Positions 16,301-25,563 of a stretch of 64,000 nt of DNA are shown here, piece by piece. This stretch comes from Mycolicibacterium litorale (GTDB lineage Bacteria; Actinomycetota; Actinomycetes; Mycobacteriales; Mycobacteriaceae): NCBI RefSeq assembly GCF_010731695.1, contig NZ_AP022586.1, positions 2,852,001 to 2,916,000 of the forward strand. Reading direction: 5' to 3'. The notes under the pieces are model-generated. The model did no database searches, was not told the DNA's origin, and saw only the letters and a program-made list of their open reading frames with translations. The first letter of the stretch is position 1, and each line of letters starts with the position of its first letter. A program made the translations under genes and the position numbers.

Positions 16301-16803
16301 CGCGCGTCCAGACAGTCGATGCGCAACTGCTCGGCCTTGGCCGCCTCGTCGGCCGCCCACGACTCATCGGACAGGTCGGCCAGCAGCGGCCCGCGCCACA
16401 ACGCCAGCGCCTCGTCGGCCGACGCCAGCGCCTCGTCCCACGCCCCGCTCTCGACGGCGGCGGCCGCCTTGGCGCAGCAGCCGGCGAATACGGCGAGGTC
16501 GAGCTGACCCGGTTCGACGTCCAGGTAGTACCCGGGTGGCTGCCGCACGATCGGGGAGGCCACCTGCGACTGACTGCCGTCCCGCAGCGCGCGGCGCAGA
16601 TTCGAGATGTAGGCCTGCAGGCCGGCCGTCGCGCTCCCGGGGGCGTCGTCACCCCAGACGGCGTCGATCAGCCGGTCGACCGACACCACCCGCCCCGCCG
16701 CGAGCAGCAGGACGGCGAGCACCGCACGCTGCTTCGGCGGGCCGATGTCGACCGGGCAGTCCGCGTGCACCACCTGCAGCGGCCCGAGCAAGCGAAACTG
16801 CAC
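13366..16803 (-). CDS. AfsR/SARP-type ATPase transcriptional regulator
   Basis: 1145 aa. Residues 1-about 95 are an OmpR-like winged HTH (MQFRLLGPLQV, then SVDRLIDAVWGDDAP and GLQAYISNLRRAL). About 96-245 is the bacterial transcriptional activation domain (BTAD). A STAND ATPase follows from about 285: Walker A LVLSGPAGIGKTRLAEE and Walker B ALAVVIDDVQWAD. The C-terminal half is helical, TPR-like and Ala/Leu-rich. Such proteins activate adjacent genes, often secondary-metabolism genes, in response to an unknown ligand. The obvious neighbour target is the FAD oxidase. Start ATG 16803; no good ribosome site was evident. Confidence 0.85.
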   Translation of the reverse strand: MQFRLLGPLQVVHADCPVDIGPPKQRAVLAVLLLAAGRVVSVDRLIDAVWGDDAPGSATAGLQAYISNLRRALRDGSQSQVASPIVRQPPGYYLDVEPGQLDLAVFAGCCAKAAAAVESGAWDEALASADEALALWRGPLLADLSDESWAADEAAKAEQLRIDCLDARITALLALGRVPQALTAVAELRAAAPLADRGCWLHMLTLYRAGRVTDALDVYTRHAALLDDELGVQPGRELRELQTAILRQAPELAAWPRSPEWTGAGEVVTPATHPVEQGAAPVGPRRGALIGRGREVSVAANLLADVAAGSARWLVLSGPAGIGKTRLAEEVAARVVDDGGDMVWVSCPDERATPPWWPMRQLVRALGADPDDVLEVPADADPDTARFHVYERIQALLESAPRALAVVIDDVQWADTTSAACLAYIAGALRDHPVAMILTVRDGEHSAEVSRLVTTVARGDRNRHVAVPALSTEDVAALANEVADEAVTDAEAAILADRTGGNPFFVSEYARLPRADREGSEIPVAVKSVLDRRLAGLDPAAVQVLRTAAIIGDTLDSDAVPVLARATEMDVDTLADYLDDAADERIVVSAHTGDGYAFAHGLLREHLIAGMPAPRRQRLHAKIADVLEASTAEDALTRRAQHLIAAQPLVAADAVVAACRLAAEDATARWSSDIAARWWQAALDAYDRLPAASRSEEERDALTVSLLEAHSRAGRGRLVLDTVAEQLGDAVRSGRAATAGRLASALLRASGGWPWLAPGHDPGVLLSLLERAAVVADAEPAAGARVLAALAVGHCYHPDAAVSAGYLERAAQLADATGDREIVADVLMGRLITYSGVAAYSHRMLEWVTQLMALDHSRLREDRVIAHSVATMAAMNLTHVDLTEQHLREGISGSEELKLPVLRAQLRWMEAVLAVWRGDFAEAERHHQIAADVHEQTELYEAGSGLVAAVTLIREKGGPVAPDWPGLRADAESGGQGMVGLVHTALLTVDSGDEARAHALARLQEWRDAPHRAHVWTTLGHATLLAHLACDYGFAEFAPELLERLTPFADRISEIGQVGVVGPVALATARLYALMGDDDRALADLATAEDIATRTGAVPSLLRCRLLRCELTPSGPKRQAAARALAVDADALGMRGVADLARKLA

Positions 16804-16834
16804 CCGACGAGCTTAAGGGCAGTCCCGCGTTCGC

Positions 16835-19800
16835 TCAGCGCGTCTGCGAGTACTTGTTCATCGCGTCGTCCAGCCGCTGCAGCGCCTCGCCGAACTGGGC
16901 GAAGTCACCGTTGCGCTGGGCGTCCTGCAGACCGCTCATCGCCTCCTGGACGTCCTGCAGCGCCTCGGCTTTCGCCTGCGACAGCTGCTGCGGTCCCGTC
17001 GGCCCCGGCACGGCGGCCGCGGGCGGGGACGCGGGAGCCTGCCCGGCCTGGTTGGCCGGAGGCTGCGCCGCCGGCTGCTGGCCGTCGGCCGGGGGCCGCG
17101 CGGCGGGCTGCTGACCGTCGGGCAGGTTGGCCGGTGCGGGACCGGTCGCCGTGGCGTCGGCGCCCGGACCGAACAGGTCGGTGAGCGCGTCCCGCACCGT
17201 CGGGCCGTAGCCGACCTGATCGTTGTAGAACATGGCCACCCGGATGAGGCGCGGGTACGTCGACGCCGCGTCACTGGTGCCCGGCGAGGCGTACACCGGC
17301 GCCACGTACAGCAGACCGCCCGGACCGACCGGCAGCGTCAGCAGGTTGCCCCACCGGATGCGGTTCTGGTTGTCGCGGCCGATCACACCGAGGTCCTGTG
17401 ACACCGCGGTGTCGGTGCTGATCGCGTTGAACGCCAGCTTCGGACCGTTCACCTGACCCGGGATGGTCAGCACCGTGATCCGCCCGTAGTTCTCCGGATC
17501 GGAGCTGGCGCTCATGTACGCGGCGAGGAAGTCACGGCGGAACCGGTTCATCGCGCTGGTCAGCTGGAACGCGGCCGAAGTGTTGTTCTCCGCGAGGTCT
17601 TTGGCCACGATGTAGTACGGCGGCTGGAAGCTGCTGGCCGTCGGGTTCGGGTCCAGCGGGACGTCCCAGAAGTCCGACGTCGAGAAGAACGTCACCGGAT
17701 CGTCGACGTGGTACTTCGCCAGCAGCGCGCGCTGCACCTTGAACAGATCCTCGGGGTAGCGCAGGTGCTCCTGCAGCTCCTGGGAGATCTCGCTCTTCGG
17801 CTTGATCGTGTCCGGGAACACCTTCATCCACGCCTGCAGCACGGGATCGCTCTCGTCCTGGGCGTACAGCGTCACCGTGCCGTCGTAGGCGTCGACGGTG
17901 GCCTTCACCGAGTTGCGGATGTAGGACACCTGCTTGTTGAGCGCCAACCGGTTGACGGCGACCTCGTTGGAGTCCGCGGTGGCCGACGACAGCGACGTCA
18001 GCTCCGAGTACGGGTAGTTGTCCAGCGTGGTGTAGCCGTCGACGATCCACACGATCTTCTTGTTGACGATCGCCGGGTAGACGGTGGTGTCGGTGGTCAA
18101 CCAGGGGGCGACGGCCTCCACCCGGTCGGCCGGATCGCGGTTGAACAGGATCTTGCTGTTCTCGCCGATGACGTTGGAGAACAGGAAGTTGCGCTCGGCG
18201 AACTTCGCGGCGAACAGGCTTCGGGTCAGCCAGTTGCCGATCGGCACGCCACCGGAGCCGGTGTAGGTGTAGTTGCGGGTCTCGACGTTGTTCTCGTAGT
18301 CGTACTCCCGCGGGCCGCCGTTCTCACCGACGATCGCGTAGTCCGATGCGGTGTTGGCGATGACCGGGCCGAAGTAGATGCGGGGCTGATCCAGCGGCGC
18401 GGGACCTGGTGAGGAGACGTTGCCGTTGGCGCCCACCACGCTGGCGAGGAACTCGGGGTAGCCGCCGTTCTGGTTCGGGTCGTTGGCGATCCCGCGCACG
18501 GTGTTCGCCGGGGAGGCGATGAACCCGTTGCCGTGGGTGTAGACGGTGTGCCGGTTGATCCAGTCCCGCTGGTTGTCGATCAACCGGTCCGGGTTGAGCT
18601 CGCGGGCGGCGACGACGTAGTCGCGCAGGTTCCCGTCGGCGTCGCGGTAGCGGTCCATCGCCAACTGGTCGGGGAAGAAGTAGAAGTTCTTGCCCTGCTG
18701 GAACTGGGTGAACGCGGGGCTGACGATGTTGGGGTCCAGCACCCGGATGTTCGATGTCGTCGCCCGGTCGGCGGCGACCTGCTGCGCGGTCGCGGGCGCG
18801 TTGCCCGGATAGTCGCGGTAGGTCACCGTCTCATCGGTGAGCCCGTAGGCCTGCCGCGTGGCGGTGATACTGCGCGCGATGTATTCGCTTTCCTTCTGCG
18901 CGGCGTTGGGTTTGACGCTGAACTGCTCGACGACCAGCGGCCAGCCGGCGCCGACGACCATCGACGACAGCAGCAGCAGCACCACGCCGATCGCCGGGAT
19001 GCGCAGATCGCGCAGCACGATCGCGGAGAACACGGCCACCGCGCAGATCACCGCGATCGCCAGCAGGATCAGCTTGGCCGGCAGCACGGCGTTGATGTCG
19101 GTGTAGCCGGCGCCGGTGAACGGTTTGCCGCCGCGGGTGTGGCTGAGCAGCTCGTAACGGTCCAGCCAGTACGCGAACGCCTTGAGCAGCACCAGCGTTC
19201 CGACCAGCGAAACCAGCTGGATGCGCGCCGAGCGGCTGAGCGCACCGGTGCGGCCGGTCAGCCTGATACCGCCGAACAGGTAGTGGCCGAGCAGGTTCGC
19301 GACGAAGGCCAGGAACGTCGCGACGAACAGGTAGCTCAACACCAGCCGGTAGAACGGCAACTCGAACGCGTAGAACCCGAGATCGAGCCCGAACTGCGGG
19401 TCGGTGACGCCGAATTCGCCGCCGTGCAGGAACAGCTGGATGCGCACCCAGTAGCTCTGCGCGACGATGCCGGACAGGATGCCGATGAACGCGGGGATGC
19501 CGATGCCGAACAGGCGCAGCCGCGACATCACGGTGGTGCGGTAGCGGGCGATCGGATCGTTGGGGCCGACGGTCGGAACGAACACCGGTCGCGTCCGATA
19601 CGCCAGCGCGAGGCCGGCGAAGACGATCGCGCCGATCACCAGGCAGACGATCAGGAACACGCTGACGCGGGTGAACAGCACCGTGGTGAACACCGAGCGG
19701 TACCCGAGTTCGCCGAACCACAGCCAGTTCACGTACGCGTCGATGAACCGCGGTCCGATCAGCAGCAGCAGCACCACTGCCAAGGCGATGCCGATCAGGA

Positions 19801-19852
19801 TCCGGCTTCGTCGGGTCAGCTTCGGCATCCTCGCCGCGGGCCGCATACCCAC
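16835..19852 (-). CDS. UPF0182 family integral membrane protein (Rv3193c homologue)
   Basis: 1005 aa, GTG start 6-7 bases after GGAGA. The first about 310 residues contain seven hydrophobic segments (starting with [18 protein letters not shown]). A large region follows, probably extracytoplasmic, with conserved UPF0182 blocks (for example RIYFGPVI and a YPYSELTSL region). The C-terminus is low-complexity with two copies of DGQQPAA followed by PPA, then Pro/Ala/Gln-rich sequence and a short coiled-coil-like end ([20 protein letters not shown]). Function is unknown; the family is widespread in actinobacteria and cyanobacteria. Confidence 0.9.
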   Translation of the reverse strand: MGMRPAARMPKLTRRSRILIGIALAVVLLLLIGPRFIDAYVNWLWFGELGYRSVFTTVLFTRVSVFLIVCLVIGAIVFAGLALAYRTRPVFVPTVGPNDPIARYRTTVMSRLRLFGIGIPAFIGILSGIVAQSYWVRIQLFLHGGEFGVTDPQFGLDLGFYAFELPFYRLVLSYLFVATFLAFVANLLGHYLFGGIRLTGRTGALSRSARIQLVSLVGTLVLLKAFAYWLDRYELLSHTRGGKPFTGAGYTDINAVLPAKLILLAIAVICAVAVFSAIVLRDLRIPAIGVVLLLLSSMVVGAGWPLVVEQFSVKPNAAQKESEYIARSITATRQAYGLTDETVTYRDYPGNAPATAQQVAADRATTSNIRVLDPNIVSPAFTQFQQGKNFYFFPDQLAMDRYRDADGNLRDYVVAARELNPDRLIDNQRDWINRHTVYTHGNGFIASPANTVRGIANDPNQNGGYPEFLASVVGANGNVSSPGPAPLDQPRIYFGPVIANTASDYAIVGENGGPREYDYENNVETRNYTYTGSGGVPIGNWLTRSLFAAKFAERNFLFSNVIGENSKILFNRDPADRVEAVAPWLTTDTTVYPAIVNKKIVWIVDGYTTLDNYPYSELTSLSSATADSNEVAVNRLALNKQVSYIRNSVKATVDAYDGTVTLYAQDESDPVLQAWMKVFPDTIKPKSEISQELQEHLRYPEDLFKVQRALLAKYHVDDPVTFFSTSDFWDVPLDPNPTASSFQPPYYIVAKDLAENNTSAAFQLTSAMNRFRRDFLAAYMSASSDPENYGRITVLTIPGQVNGPKLAFNAISTDTAVSQDLGVIGRDNQNRIRWGNLLTLPVGPGGLLYVAPVYASPGTSDAASTYPRLIRVAMFYNDQVGYGPTVRDALTDLFGPGADATATGPAPANLPDGQQPAARPPADGQQPAAQPPANQAGQAPASPPAAAVPGPTGPQQLSQAKAEALQDVQEAMSGLQDAQRNGDFAQFGEALQRLDDAMNKYSQTR

Positions 19853-19936
19853 TTGATGTCTCCAGTTTCGCTCACGGGAAAGGGGACGTCGTCACCGACG
19901 TGCCCCAACTCTACGCATTGACCGCGCAGCGTTTGA

Positions 19937-20965
19937 TCAGCAGCGGGGTGGTTCGCCACCAGCGGAAATCGTATTGAGCGCGTCGACGGCTTCGGTGAGT
20001 GTGCCCACCTTCACCAGTTCCAGCCCGTCCTGCGGGTCCGACTTGGCTTCGGCGCAGTTGTCGGCGGGCACGAGGAACACCGTGGCGCCCGCGTCGCGGG
20101 CCGCCAGCATCTTGTGGGTGATGCCGCCGATCGAACCGACCTCCCCGTCGCCGGTGATGGTGCCGGTGCCCGCGACGAACTTGCCGTCGTTGAGGTCGCC
20201 CGAGGTCAACTTGTCGATCACCGCCAGGCTGAACATCAGGCCCGCCGAGGGACCACCGATATTGGCCAGATTGAAGTCGATGTCGAACGACGCCCACGGT
20301 GCGTCGATGACCCCGATCCCGAGGTAGCCGTAATCGCGGTCGGGATTGGTGCCGAGTGTGACGGTGGCGGTGCCGATCGGGTTCTTCTCGTCCTTGCGCC
20401 GGAAGTCGAGAACCACCTCGTCGCCGGGCTTGGTCGCCTTCAGCAGCGCCTGGAACTCGTCGACGTTGGCGACCGGTCTGCCGTTGACCGCGTCGATCGC
20501 GTCCCCGTCCTCCAGCTTGCCCACCGACGGACCGGGGTCGGTCACGTTCTCGACGGTCACCGCACGCGGGTACTTCAGAAACGACAGCGCGGCGTACGCG
20601 GCGTTGTCCTCGGAGTTGCGGAAGTCGGCGGAGTTGGCCTGATCGATCTCGTCCTTGCTCTTGTCGGGCGGGTAGACGAGTTCGCGCGGCACCAACTGTT
20701 CCCGGCCCGACATCCACAGCGCCAGCGCCTGGGCCAATGTGAGCCCGTCGCGCTGCGACACCGTCGTCATGTTCAGATGCCCCGAGGTCGGCTTGACCTC
20801 GGTGCCGGTGATGTCGACGACCTGCTTGCCGTCGACCTCGCCGAGGGTGTCGAAGGTCGGTCCGGGACCCAGCGAGACGAACGGGACCGTCACCGCAGAG
20901 AGCAGCACGCCGAAGGCCACGACCGGGACGAGCGCGATCAGCAGCGTCAAAATCCGCCTGTTCAC
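19937..20965 (-). CDS. Membrane-anchored PDZ/Lon-type (S16) protease (Rv3194c homologue)
   Basis: 342 aa, GTG start. N-terminal transmembrane anchor (RILTLLIALVPVVAFGVLL, about 4-22), a PDZ domain around 130-220 (GPSVGKLEDGDAIDAVNG), and a Lon-like peptidase domain with catalytic Ser in NIGGPSAGLMFSLAV and Lys in GSIGGITHK. The Ser/Lys dyad is intact; there is no ATPase domain, so it is of the YlbL/S16 single-domain type acting outside the membrane. Divergent from the DUF2342 gene. No clear ribosome site precedes this GTG, so the start is moderately certain. Confidence 0.88.
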   Translation of the reverse strand: MNRRILTLLIALVPVVAFGVLLSAVTVPFVSLGPGPTFDTLGEVDGKQVVDITGTEVKPTSGHLNMTTVSQRDGLTLAQALALWMSGREQLVPRELVYPPDKSKDEIDQANSADFRNSEDNAAYAALSFLKYPRAVTVENVTDPGPSVGKLEDGDAIDAVNGRPVANVDEFQALLKATKPGDEVVLDFRRKDEKNPIGTATVTLGTNPDRDYGYLGIGVIDAPWASFDIDFNLANIGGPSAGLMFSLAVIDKLTSGDLNDGKFVAGTGTITGDGEVGSIGGITHKMLAARDAGATVFLVPADNCAEAKSDPQDGLELVKVGTLTEAVDALNTISAGGEPPRC

Positions 20966-21056
20966 GCCGCCCACAGTAAGGGAGCGCCCGACCCGTTCAC
21001 TGAAAGCGTGACCCGGCGCACCGCACCACCGCGCACCGGTGAGTACCGTTGACGGC

Positions 21057-22496
21057 ATGGCTGACCTGCCCTTCGGCTTCTCCTCGGGTGACGACCCGGA
21101 GCGAGACAAACGCAAGAAGGACCCCGACGGGGGGTCCGGCCAGGGCGGTTCGCCGTCGGATCCGTTCGGCTCGATGTTCGGGCAGGGCGGGGCCGGGTTC
21201 GACATGTCCGACCTGGGCCAGATCTTCACCAAACTCGGTGAGATGTTCAGCGGCGCAGGCAATGTCACCGCCGGCGGACCCCAGTCCGGACCGGTGAACT
21301 ACGACCTCGCCCGACAGCTCGCCTCGAGTGCCATCGGGTTCGTGGCACCGGTGCCCGAACAGACCGCGTCGGCGATCGCCGACGCGGTGCGCCTGGCCGA
21401 AACCTGGCTCGACGGCGTCACCCCGCTGCCCGCGGGCACCAGCCGCGCGGTGGCCTGGACGCCCAGCGACTGGATCGACAACACCTTGGACACCTGGAAG
21501 CGGCTGTGCGACCCGGTGGCCGAGCAGATCTCGACGGTGTGGGCCTCGGCGCTGCCCGAGGAAGCCCGCGCGATGGCCGGACCGCTGCTGGCGATGATGT
21601 CGCAGATGGGCGGGATGGCGTTCGGTTCCCAGCTCGGCCAGGCGCTCGGCACGCTCTCCAAGGAAGTCCTGACGTCGACCGACATCGGGCTGCCGCTCGG
21701 CCCCAAGGGCGTGGCGGCGCTGCTGCCCGAGGCGGTCGAGGCGTTCTCCGAGGGGCTCGAGCAGCCGCGCAGCGAGGTCCTGACATTTCTCGCCGCGCGC
21801 GAGGCCGCACACCATCGGCTCTTCAGTCACGTGCCGTGGCTGGCGAGTCAGCTGCTGTCGGCGGTCGAGGCGTTCGCGCGTGGCATGAAGGTCGACATGA
21901 GCGGGATCGAAGACCTCGCCCAGGGCATCAACCCGGCCGCGCTCACCGACCCGACCCAGATGGAGCAGCTGCTCAACCAGGGCATCTTCGAACCCAAGGC
22001 CACCCCCGAGCAGGTCGCGGCGCTGGAACGGCTCGAGACGCTGCTCGCCCTCATCGAGGGCTGGGTGCAGACCGTCGTCACCGCCGCACTCGGTGACCGC
22101 ATCCCCGGCACCGGCGCGCTGTCCGAGACGCTACGGCGCCGGCGGGCCACCGGCGGGCCGGCCGAGCAGACGTTCGCCACCCTGGTCGGCCTGGAACTGC
22201 GTCCCCGCAAGCTGCGCGAGGCCGCGGTGCTGTGGGAGCGGCTCACCGAGGCGGTCGGCGCCGACGCCCGTGACGGCGTGTGGCAACACCCCGATCTGCT
22301 CCCGTCGTCCGACGACCTCGACGAACCGGCCGCGTTCATCGACCGGATCGTCGGCGGCGACACCAGCGGGATGGACAGCGCGATCGAGGCGGCCTTCAGC
22401 GACCTCGAAGCCGACCTCGAAGCCGACCCCGACGTCGACCAGGACAAGGGCCGCGACGCGGATCCCGACCACGGTCCTGGAGACGCGAAGAACTAG
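21057..22496 (+). CDS. DUF2342 zinc-dependent metalloprotease-like protein (Rv3195 homologue)
   Basis: 479 aa. Family features: an N-terminal Gly/Asp-rich segment, then a helical domain with FLAAREAAHHRLFSHVPWL (about 243-261), the putative metal-binding region, and FEPKATPEQVAALERLETLLALIEGWVQ. Annotated in databases both as zinc-dependent metalloprotease and as coenzyme F420 biosynthesis-associated protein; neither is proven for this gene. The C-terminus is very acidic. The start at 21057 is chosen by homology; the upstream ATG-less GTG frame (21039) lacks a ribosome site. Confidence 0.85.
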   Translation: MADLPFGFSSGDDPERDKRKKDPDGGSGQGGSPSDPFGSMFGQGGAGFDMSDLGQIFTKLGEMFSGAGNVTAGGPQSGPVNYDLARQLASSAIGFVAPVPEQTASAIADAVRLAETWLDGVTPLPAGTSRAVAWTPSDWIDNTLDTWKRLCDPVAEQISTVWASALPEEARAMAGPLLAMMSQMGGMAFGSQLGQALGTLSKEVLTSTDIGLPLGPKGVAALLPEAVEAFSEGLEQPRSEVLTFLAAREAAHHRLFSHVPWLASQLLSAVEAFARGMKVDMSGIEDLAQGINPAALTDPTQMEQLLNQGIFEPKATPEQVAALERLETLLALIEGWVQTVVTAALGDRIPGTGALSETLRRRRATGGPAEQTFATLVGLELRPRKLREAAVLWERLTEAVGADARDGVWQHPDLLPSSDDLDEPAAFIDRIVGGDTSGMDSAIEAAFSDLEADLEADPDVDQDKGRDADPDHGPGDAKN

Positions 22497-22557
22497 TTAT
22501 CCACAGCCCTGTGGATGAGCGCGGGGCGCGATGGCTGCCCCGTGGCAGAGTCCTTCC

Positions 22558-23415
22558 ATGTCTCCTGCCGCGATGCCCCGCTACGTGCTCAACACCGCAC
22601 TGCCGGTGCTGTCGCGGCCCGACGGTGCGGTTCAGGTGGGTTGGGATCCGCGCCGCGCGATGCTCGTGCGCCCGCCCGCCGGGCTGAGCGCCGCTGCACT
22701 GGCCGACCTGCTGCGGGCGCTGCAGTCCGGCATGACGATGGCCGACCTCTACGCCGAGGCGAGCCGGTGCGGAACCGCCGACCCCGCGGACCTCGCCGAG
22801 CTGGTCGCCGGACTCGTCGACGCCGGCGTCGTGACGGTCGCTCCGGTCGGCTGCGCCCGCACGCCGAGTGTCCGCATCCACGGCCGCGGACCGCTGTCGG
22901 ACCTGCTGGTGGCAAGCCTGCGCTGTTCGGGGGCCCGCGTGGCGCACTCCCGGTCCCCGAAGGCGCCCGCCCCGCCGGACGCCACCGACCTGGTGGTGCT
23001 GACCGACTACCTGGTGGCCGAACCGCGGGTGGTGCGCGATCTGCACACCGCGCGCCTGGCGCACCTTCCCGTCCGGATGCGCGACGGCTCGGGGCTGGTC
23101 GGCCCGCTCGTGTTTCCCGGTCGCACCAGCTGTCTGGCCTGCGCCGATCTGCACCGCAGCGACCGCGATGCGGCGTGGCCGGCCGTCGCGGCGCAACTGC
23201 GCGGCACCGTCGGCAGCGCCGACCGGGCAACGGTGCTGGCCACCGCGGGGGTCGCGCTCGACCAGATCCACCGGGTACTGCGGGCGATCCGTGACACCGG
23301 CGACGCGGCGGGTGCGGCCGAAGTCGCCGTCACGGACACCACCTGGGAATTCGACGTCGGCACCCGCACCACCGTGGTGCGACGGTGGTCCCGGCATCCC
23401 CGCTGCACCTGCTGA
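22558..23415 (+). CDS. Cyclodehydratase/ThiF-like conserved mycobacterial protein (Rv3196 homologue)
   Basis: 285 aa. Contains a Zn-type Cys pair, SCLACADLHRSDRD (about 188-201), and a C-terminal RCTC, resembling the E1-like partner proteins of thiazole/oxazole-modified microcin pathways; the nucleotide-binding loop of true E1 enzymes is not evident. No precursor peptide gene is visible nearby, so a role in peptide modification is only a possibility. The start at ATG 22558 is preferred; ATG 22573 is an alternative. It lies between the DUF2342 and ABC1 kinase genes, all on the plus strand. Confidence 0.65.
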   Translation: MSPAAMPRYVLNTALPVLSRPDGAVQVGWDPRRAMLVRPPAGLSAAALADLLRALQSGMTMADLYAEASRCGTADPADLAELVAGLVDAGVVTVAPVGCARTPSVRIHGRGPLSDLLVASLRCSGARVAHSRSPKAPAPPDATDLVVLTDYLVAEPRVVRDLHTARLAHLPVRMRDGSGLVGPLVFPGRTSCLACADLHRSDRDAAWPAVAAQLRGTVGSADRATVLATAGVALDQIHRVLRAIRDTGDAAGAAEVAVTDTTWEFDVGTRTTVVRRWSRHPRCTC

Positions 23416-23472
23416 AACCGGCTGCGGCCTGTTCATTCCAGTCCGCCGCGCGGCGTCGTGGATGATGGACTG

Positions 23473-24795
23473 GTGGCTGACGACATCAGACGCGGGCGTG
23501 CTGCCCGCAACGCGAAGCTGGCGAGCCTTCCGGTCGGCATGGCCGGGCGCGCGGCGTTGGGCTTCGGCAAACGGCTGACCGGCAAGTCCCGCGACGAGGT
23601 CAACGCCGAATTGATGGACAAGGCGGCGCAGCAGCTGTTCACCGTGCTCGGTGAGCTCAAGGGCGGCGCGATGAAGGTCGGCCAGGCCCTGTCGGTGATG
23701 GAAGCCGCCATCCCGGAGCAGTACGGCAAGCCGTACCGGGAGGCCCTGACCAAACTGCAGAAGGACGCGCCACCGCTGCCCGCCGCCAAGGTGCACCGCG
23801 TCCTGGACGCGCAACTCGGCACCAAGTGGCGGGAACGGTTCGCCTCCTTCGACGACAAGCCGATCGCCTCGGCCAGCATCGGCCAGGTGCACAAGGCCGT
23901 GTGGTCCGACGGCCGCGAGGTCGCGGTCAAGATCCAGTACCCGGGTGCCGACGAAGCGCTCCGCGCCGACCTGAAGACCATGCAGCGCATGGTCAGCGTG
24001 CTCAAACAGCTCTCCCCCGGCGCCGACGTGGAGGGCGTGGTCGACGAGCTCATCGAGCGCACCGAGATGGAACTGGATTACCGGCTCGAAGCCGACAACC
24101 AGCGGGCGTTCGCCAAGGCCTACCGCGACCACCCGCACTTCGTGGTGCCCGCGGTCGTCGCCAGCGCGCCGAAGGTGGTGATCGCCGAGTGGATCGACGG
24201 CATCCCGATGTCGCACATCATCCGCGACGGCACGCAGGAGCAACGCGACCTGATGGGGACGCGGCTGTTCGAGCTGACCTACGACGCGCCGCGCCGGCTG
24301 GAGATGATGCACGGCGACGCGCACCCCGGGAACTTCATGTTGATGCCCGGCGGGAAGATGGGCGTCATCGACTTCGGCGCGGTGGCACCGCTGCCGGGCG
24401 GCATCCCCGTCGAACTGGGCATGGCGGTGCGGTACGCGCTGGCCAAGGATTACGACAGGCTGCTGCCGACCCTGGAGAAGATCGGCTTCATCCAGCGCGG
24501 TGAACAGGTCTCCGCCCAGGACGTCGACGACATGCTGCGCCAGTACGTCGAACCCCTCGAGGTCGAGGTGTTCCACTACACCCGTAAGTGGCTGCAGAAG
24601 ATGGCGGCGGTCAACATGGACCGCTCGGTGCAGCAGATCAAGACGGTGCGTCAGATGGACGTTCCGGCCAAGCTGGCGATCCCGATGCGGGTGATCGCGT
24701 CGAACGTCGCGATCTCCTGTCAGCTTGACGCCTACATCCCCACGAAAGCGCTTGCCACGGAACTGATTCCGGGTTTTGCGGAGGACGCGGCCTGA
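23473..24795 (+). CDS. ABC1/UbiB-family (AarF) atypical kinase (Rv3197 homologue)
   Basis: About 440 aa. Family motifs: the KGGAMKVGQALS motif (KxGQ, about 64-75), ASASIGQVHKA (Ala-rich nucleotide loop), VAVKIQYPG (ATP-binding Lys), MMHGDAHPGNFMLM (catalytic loop) and VIDFGAVAPL (metal-binding DFG). All catalytic residues are present. UbiB kinases support quinone or lipid metabolism and in mycobacteria have been linked to drug tolerance beside whiB7. GTG 23473 is used; GTG 23458 in the same frame is possible. It converges on whiB7 with a GC-rich palindrome between them. Confidence 0.88.
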   Translation: MADDIRRGRAARNAKLASLPVGMAGRAALGFGKRLTGKSRDEVNAELMDKAAQQLFTVLGELKGGAMKVGQALSVMEAAIPEQYGKPYREALTKLQKDAPPLPAAKVHRVLDAQLGTKWRERFASFDDKPIASASIGQVHKAVWSDGREVAVKIQYPGADEALRADLKTMQRMVSVLKQLSPGADVEGVVDELIERTEMELDYRLEADNQRAFAKAYRDHPHFVVPAVVASAPKVVIAEWIDGIPMSHIIRDGTQEQRDLMGTRLFELTYDAPRRLEMMHGDAHPGNFMLMPGGKMGVIDFGAVAPLPGGIPVELGMAVRYALAKDYDRLLPTLEKIGFIQRGEQVSAQDVDDMLRQYVEPLEVEVFHYTRKWLQKMAAVNMDRSVQQIKTVRQMDVPAKLAIPMRVIASNVAISCQLDAYIPTKALATELIPGFAEDAA

Positions 24796-24805
24796 CCGGG
24801 TGAAC

Positions 24806-24830
24806 CCGGCGGCGGCTAGGCCGCCGCCGG
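24806..24830. terminator. GC-rich palindrome at the convergent ABC1 kinase/whiB7 junction
   Basis: CCGGCGGCGG-CTAGG-CCGCCGCCGG, a perfect 10-bp stem with a 5-base loop, overlapping the last codons and stop of whiB7. It lacks a clear T-run, so it would be a weak or bidirectional terminator. Confidence 0.4.
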
Positions 24831-25097
24831 ATTCCGTTCGGCGTTCTTGCGCGGGCGGCCACGTGGCCGCTTACGCGCGACGATGTTGCCTCGGTCGAAG
24901 ATCTCGCCACCCCAGACACCCCACGGTTCCTGGCGCTCGAGGGCGGCCGCCAGGCACTCCCGGCGGATCGGGCAATCCGCGCACAGCGTCTTGGCGCGTT
25001 CGAGATCGGCAGGGCTCTCGGCGAACCACAGGTCGGGGTCTCCGACGTGGCATGGCAGTTCCGGTAGCACCCTCTCGAGGCATGTCTCCACAGACAT
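24816..25097 (-). CDS. whiB7: WhiB7 iron-sulfur transcription factor
   Basis: 93 aa. Fe-S ligands C16, C39, C42 and C48; the Wbl G[VI]WGG turn as GVWGGEIFDRG (60-70); and the AT-hook ARKRPRGRPRK (74-84) that distinguishes WhiB7 from other Wbl proteins. It binds the housekeeping sigma factor and activates intrinsic antibiotic-resistance genes, including its own. The start at 25097 is supported by the family N-terminus (MSVETC). The gene has a leader of about 420 bases with a regulatory ORF and hairpin (see separate entries). Confidence 0.95.
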   Translation of the reverse strand: MSVETCLERVLPELPCHVGDPDLWFAESPADLERAKTLCADCPIRRECLAAALERQEPWGVWGGEIFDRGNIVARKRPRGRPRKNAERNPAAA

Positions 25098-25194
25098 GAA
25101 CTTCCTGCTTCCTGGTCGTTGTTTCCTCGGCCATCTGTCTTGGCTGGATCTGCGGACCAGGTCTTCGAGGAGAAAGTCCCCTGAAAAGACTGTG

Positions 25195-25225
25195 GCCACG
25201 GATCCGGCGACTGCGGGTCCGTGGC
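25195..25225 (-). terminator. Attenuator-like hairpin in the whiB7 leader
   Basis: An 11-bp stem (GCCACGGACCC paired with GGATCCGTGGC, one G-T pair) with a 9-base loop, followed on the minus strand by CACAGTCTTTT. It lies 23 bases beyond the stop of the leader ORF and 97 bases before whiB7, as expected for transcription attenuation controlled by translation of the leader ORF. Confidence 0.6.
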
Positions 25226-25248
25226 CTATCGGCTTGGTGGGGGCTTAC

Positions 25249-25479
25249 CTAGATAAGACCCCGCTCCACGGACGTGCGGGTCGCGGCGGTAGCGGCACGG
25301 CGCTTGCGCTGCGCGGGAATGGCAGCGGCGGGCATCGCTGGAATACGGGCCGGGATGCCAGCCGACGCGTGCGCCGGAGCGTGCGCGGAATGCGCGGCAA
25401 CGGAGTGCGGAGCGACGGCTCGAAGGGTGCGCCACATGCCGGCAACGGCTACGCCACCGAACTCGAAATTGCTGTCCAT
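25249..25479 (-). CDS. whiB7 leader ORF (regulatory uORF)
   Basis: 76 aa beginning MDSNFEFGG and ending VERGLI, rich in Ala, His and Pro with a basic QRKRR patch. An AGGAGGG ribosome site precedes the ATG, which is stronger than at most genes here. It lies wholly inside the whiB7 leader and stops just before the attenuator-like hairpin. Known whiB7 biology: stalled translation of a leader ORF prevents termination and induces whiB7. The peptide sequence itself probably matters little. The assignment rests on position and ribosome site. Confidence 0.65.
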   Translation of the reverse strand: MDSNFEFGGVAVAGMWRTLRAVAPHSVAAHSAHAPAHASAGIPARIPAMPAAAIPAQRKRRAATAATRTSVERGLI

Positions 25480-25525
25480 GATCCGGGCACCCTCCTCTCT
25501 TCTCTCCGCCCAACGTGTGATCTTG

Positions 25526-25563
25526 AGGCTAGAGCTTAGCAGCCGAACCGCACAAGTTATTTT
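25526..25563 (-). promoter_or_regulatory. whiB7 promoter with AT-rich activation box
   Basis: On the minus strand: AAAATAACT (25563-25555) adjoining -35 TTGTGC (25555-25550), an 18-base spacer and -10 TAGCCT (25531-25526). An AT-rich tract just upstream of -35 is the known mark of WhiB7-activated promoters. Predicted start near 25519, giving a leader of about 420 bases. Confidence 0.6.

Noticed and set aside
13810..17184. 1124-codon plus-strand open frame
   Set aside because: Antisense of the AfsR-type regulator; His/Arg/Gly-rich composition typical of high-GC shadow frames.
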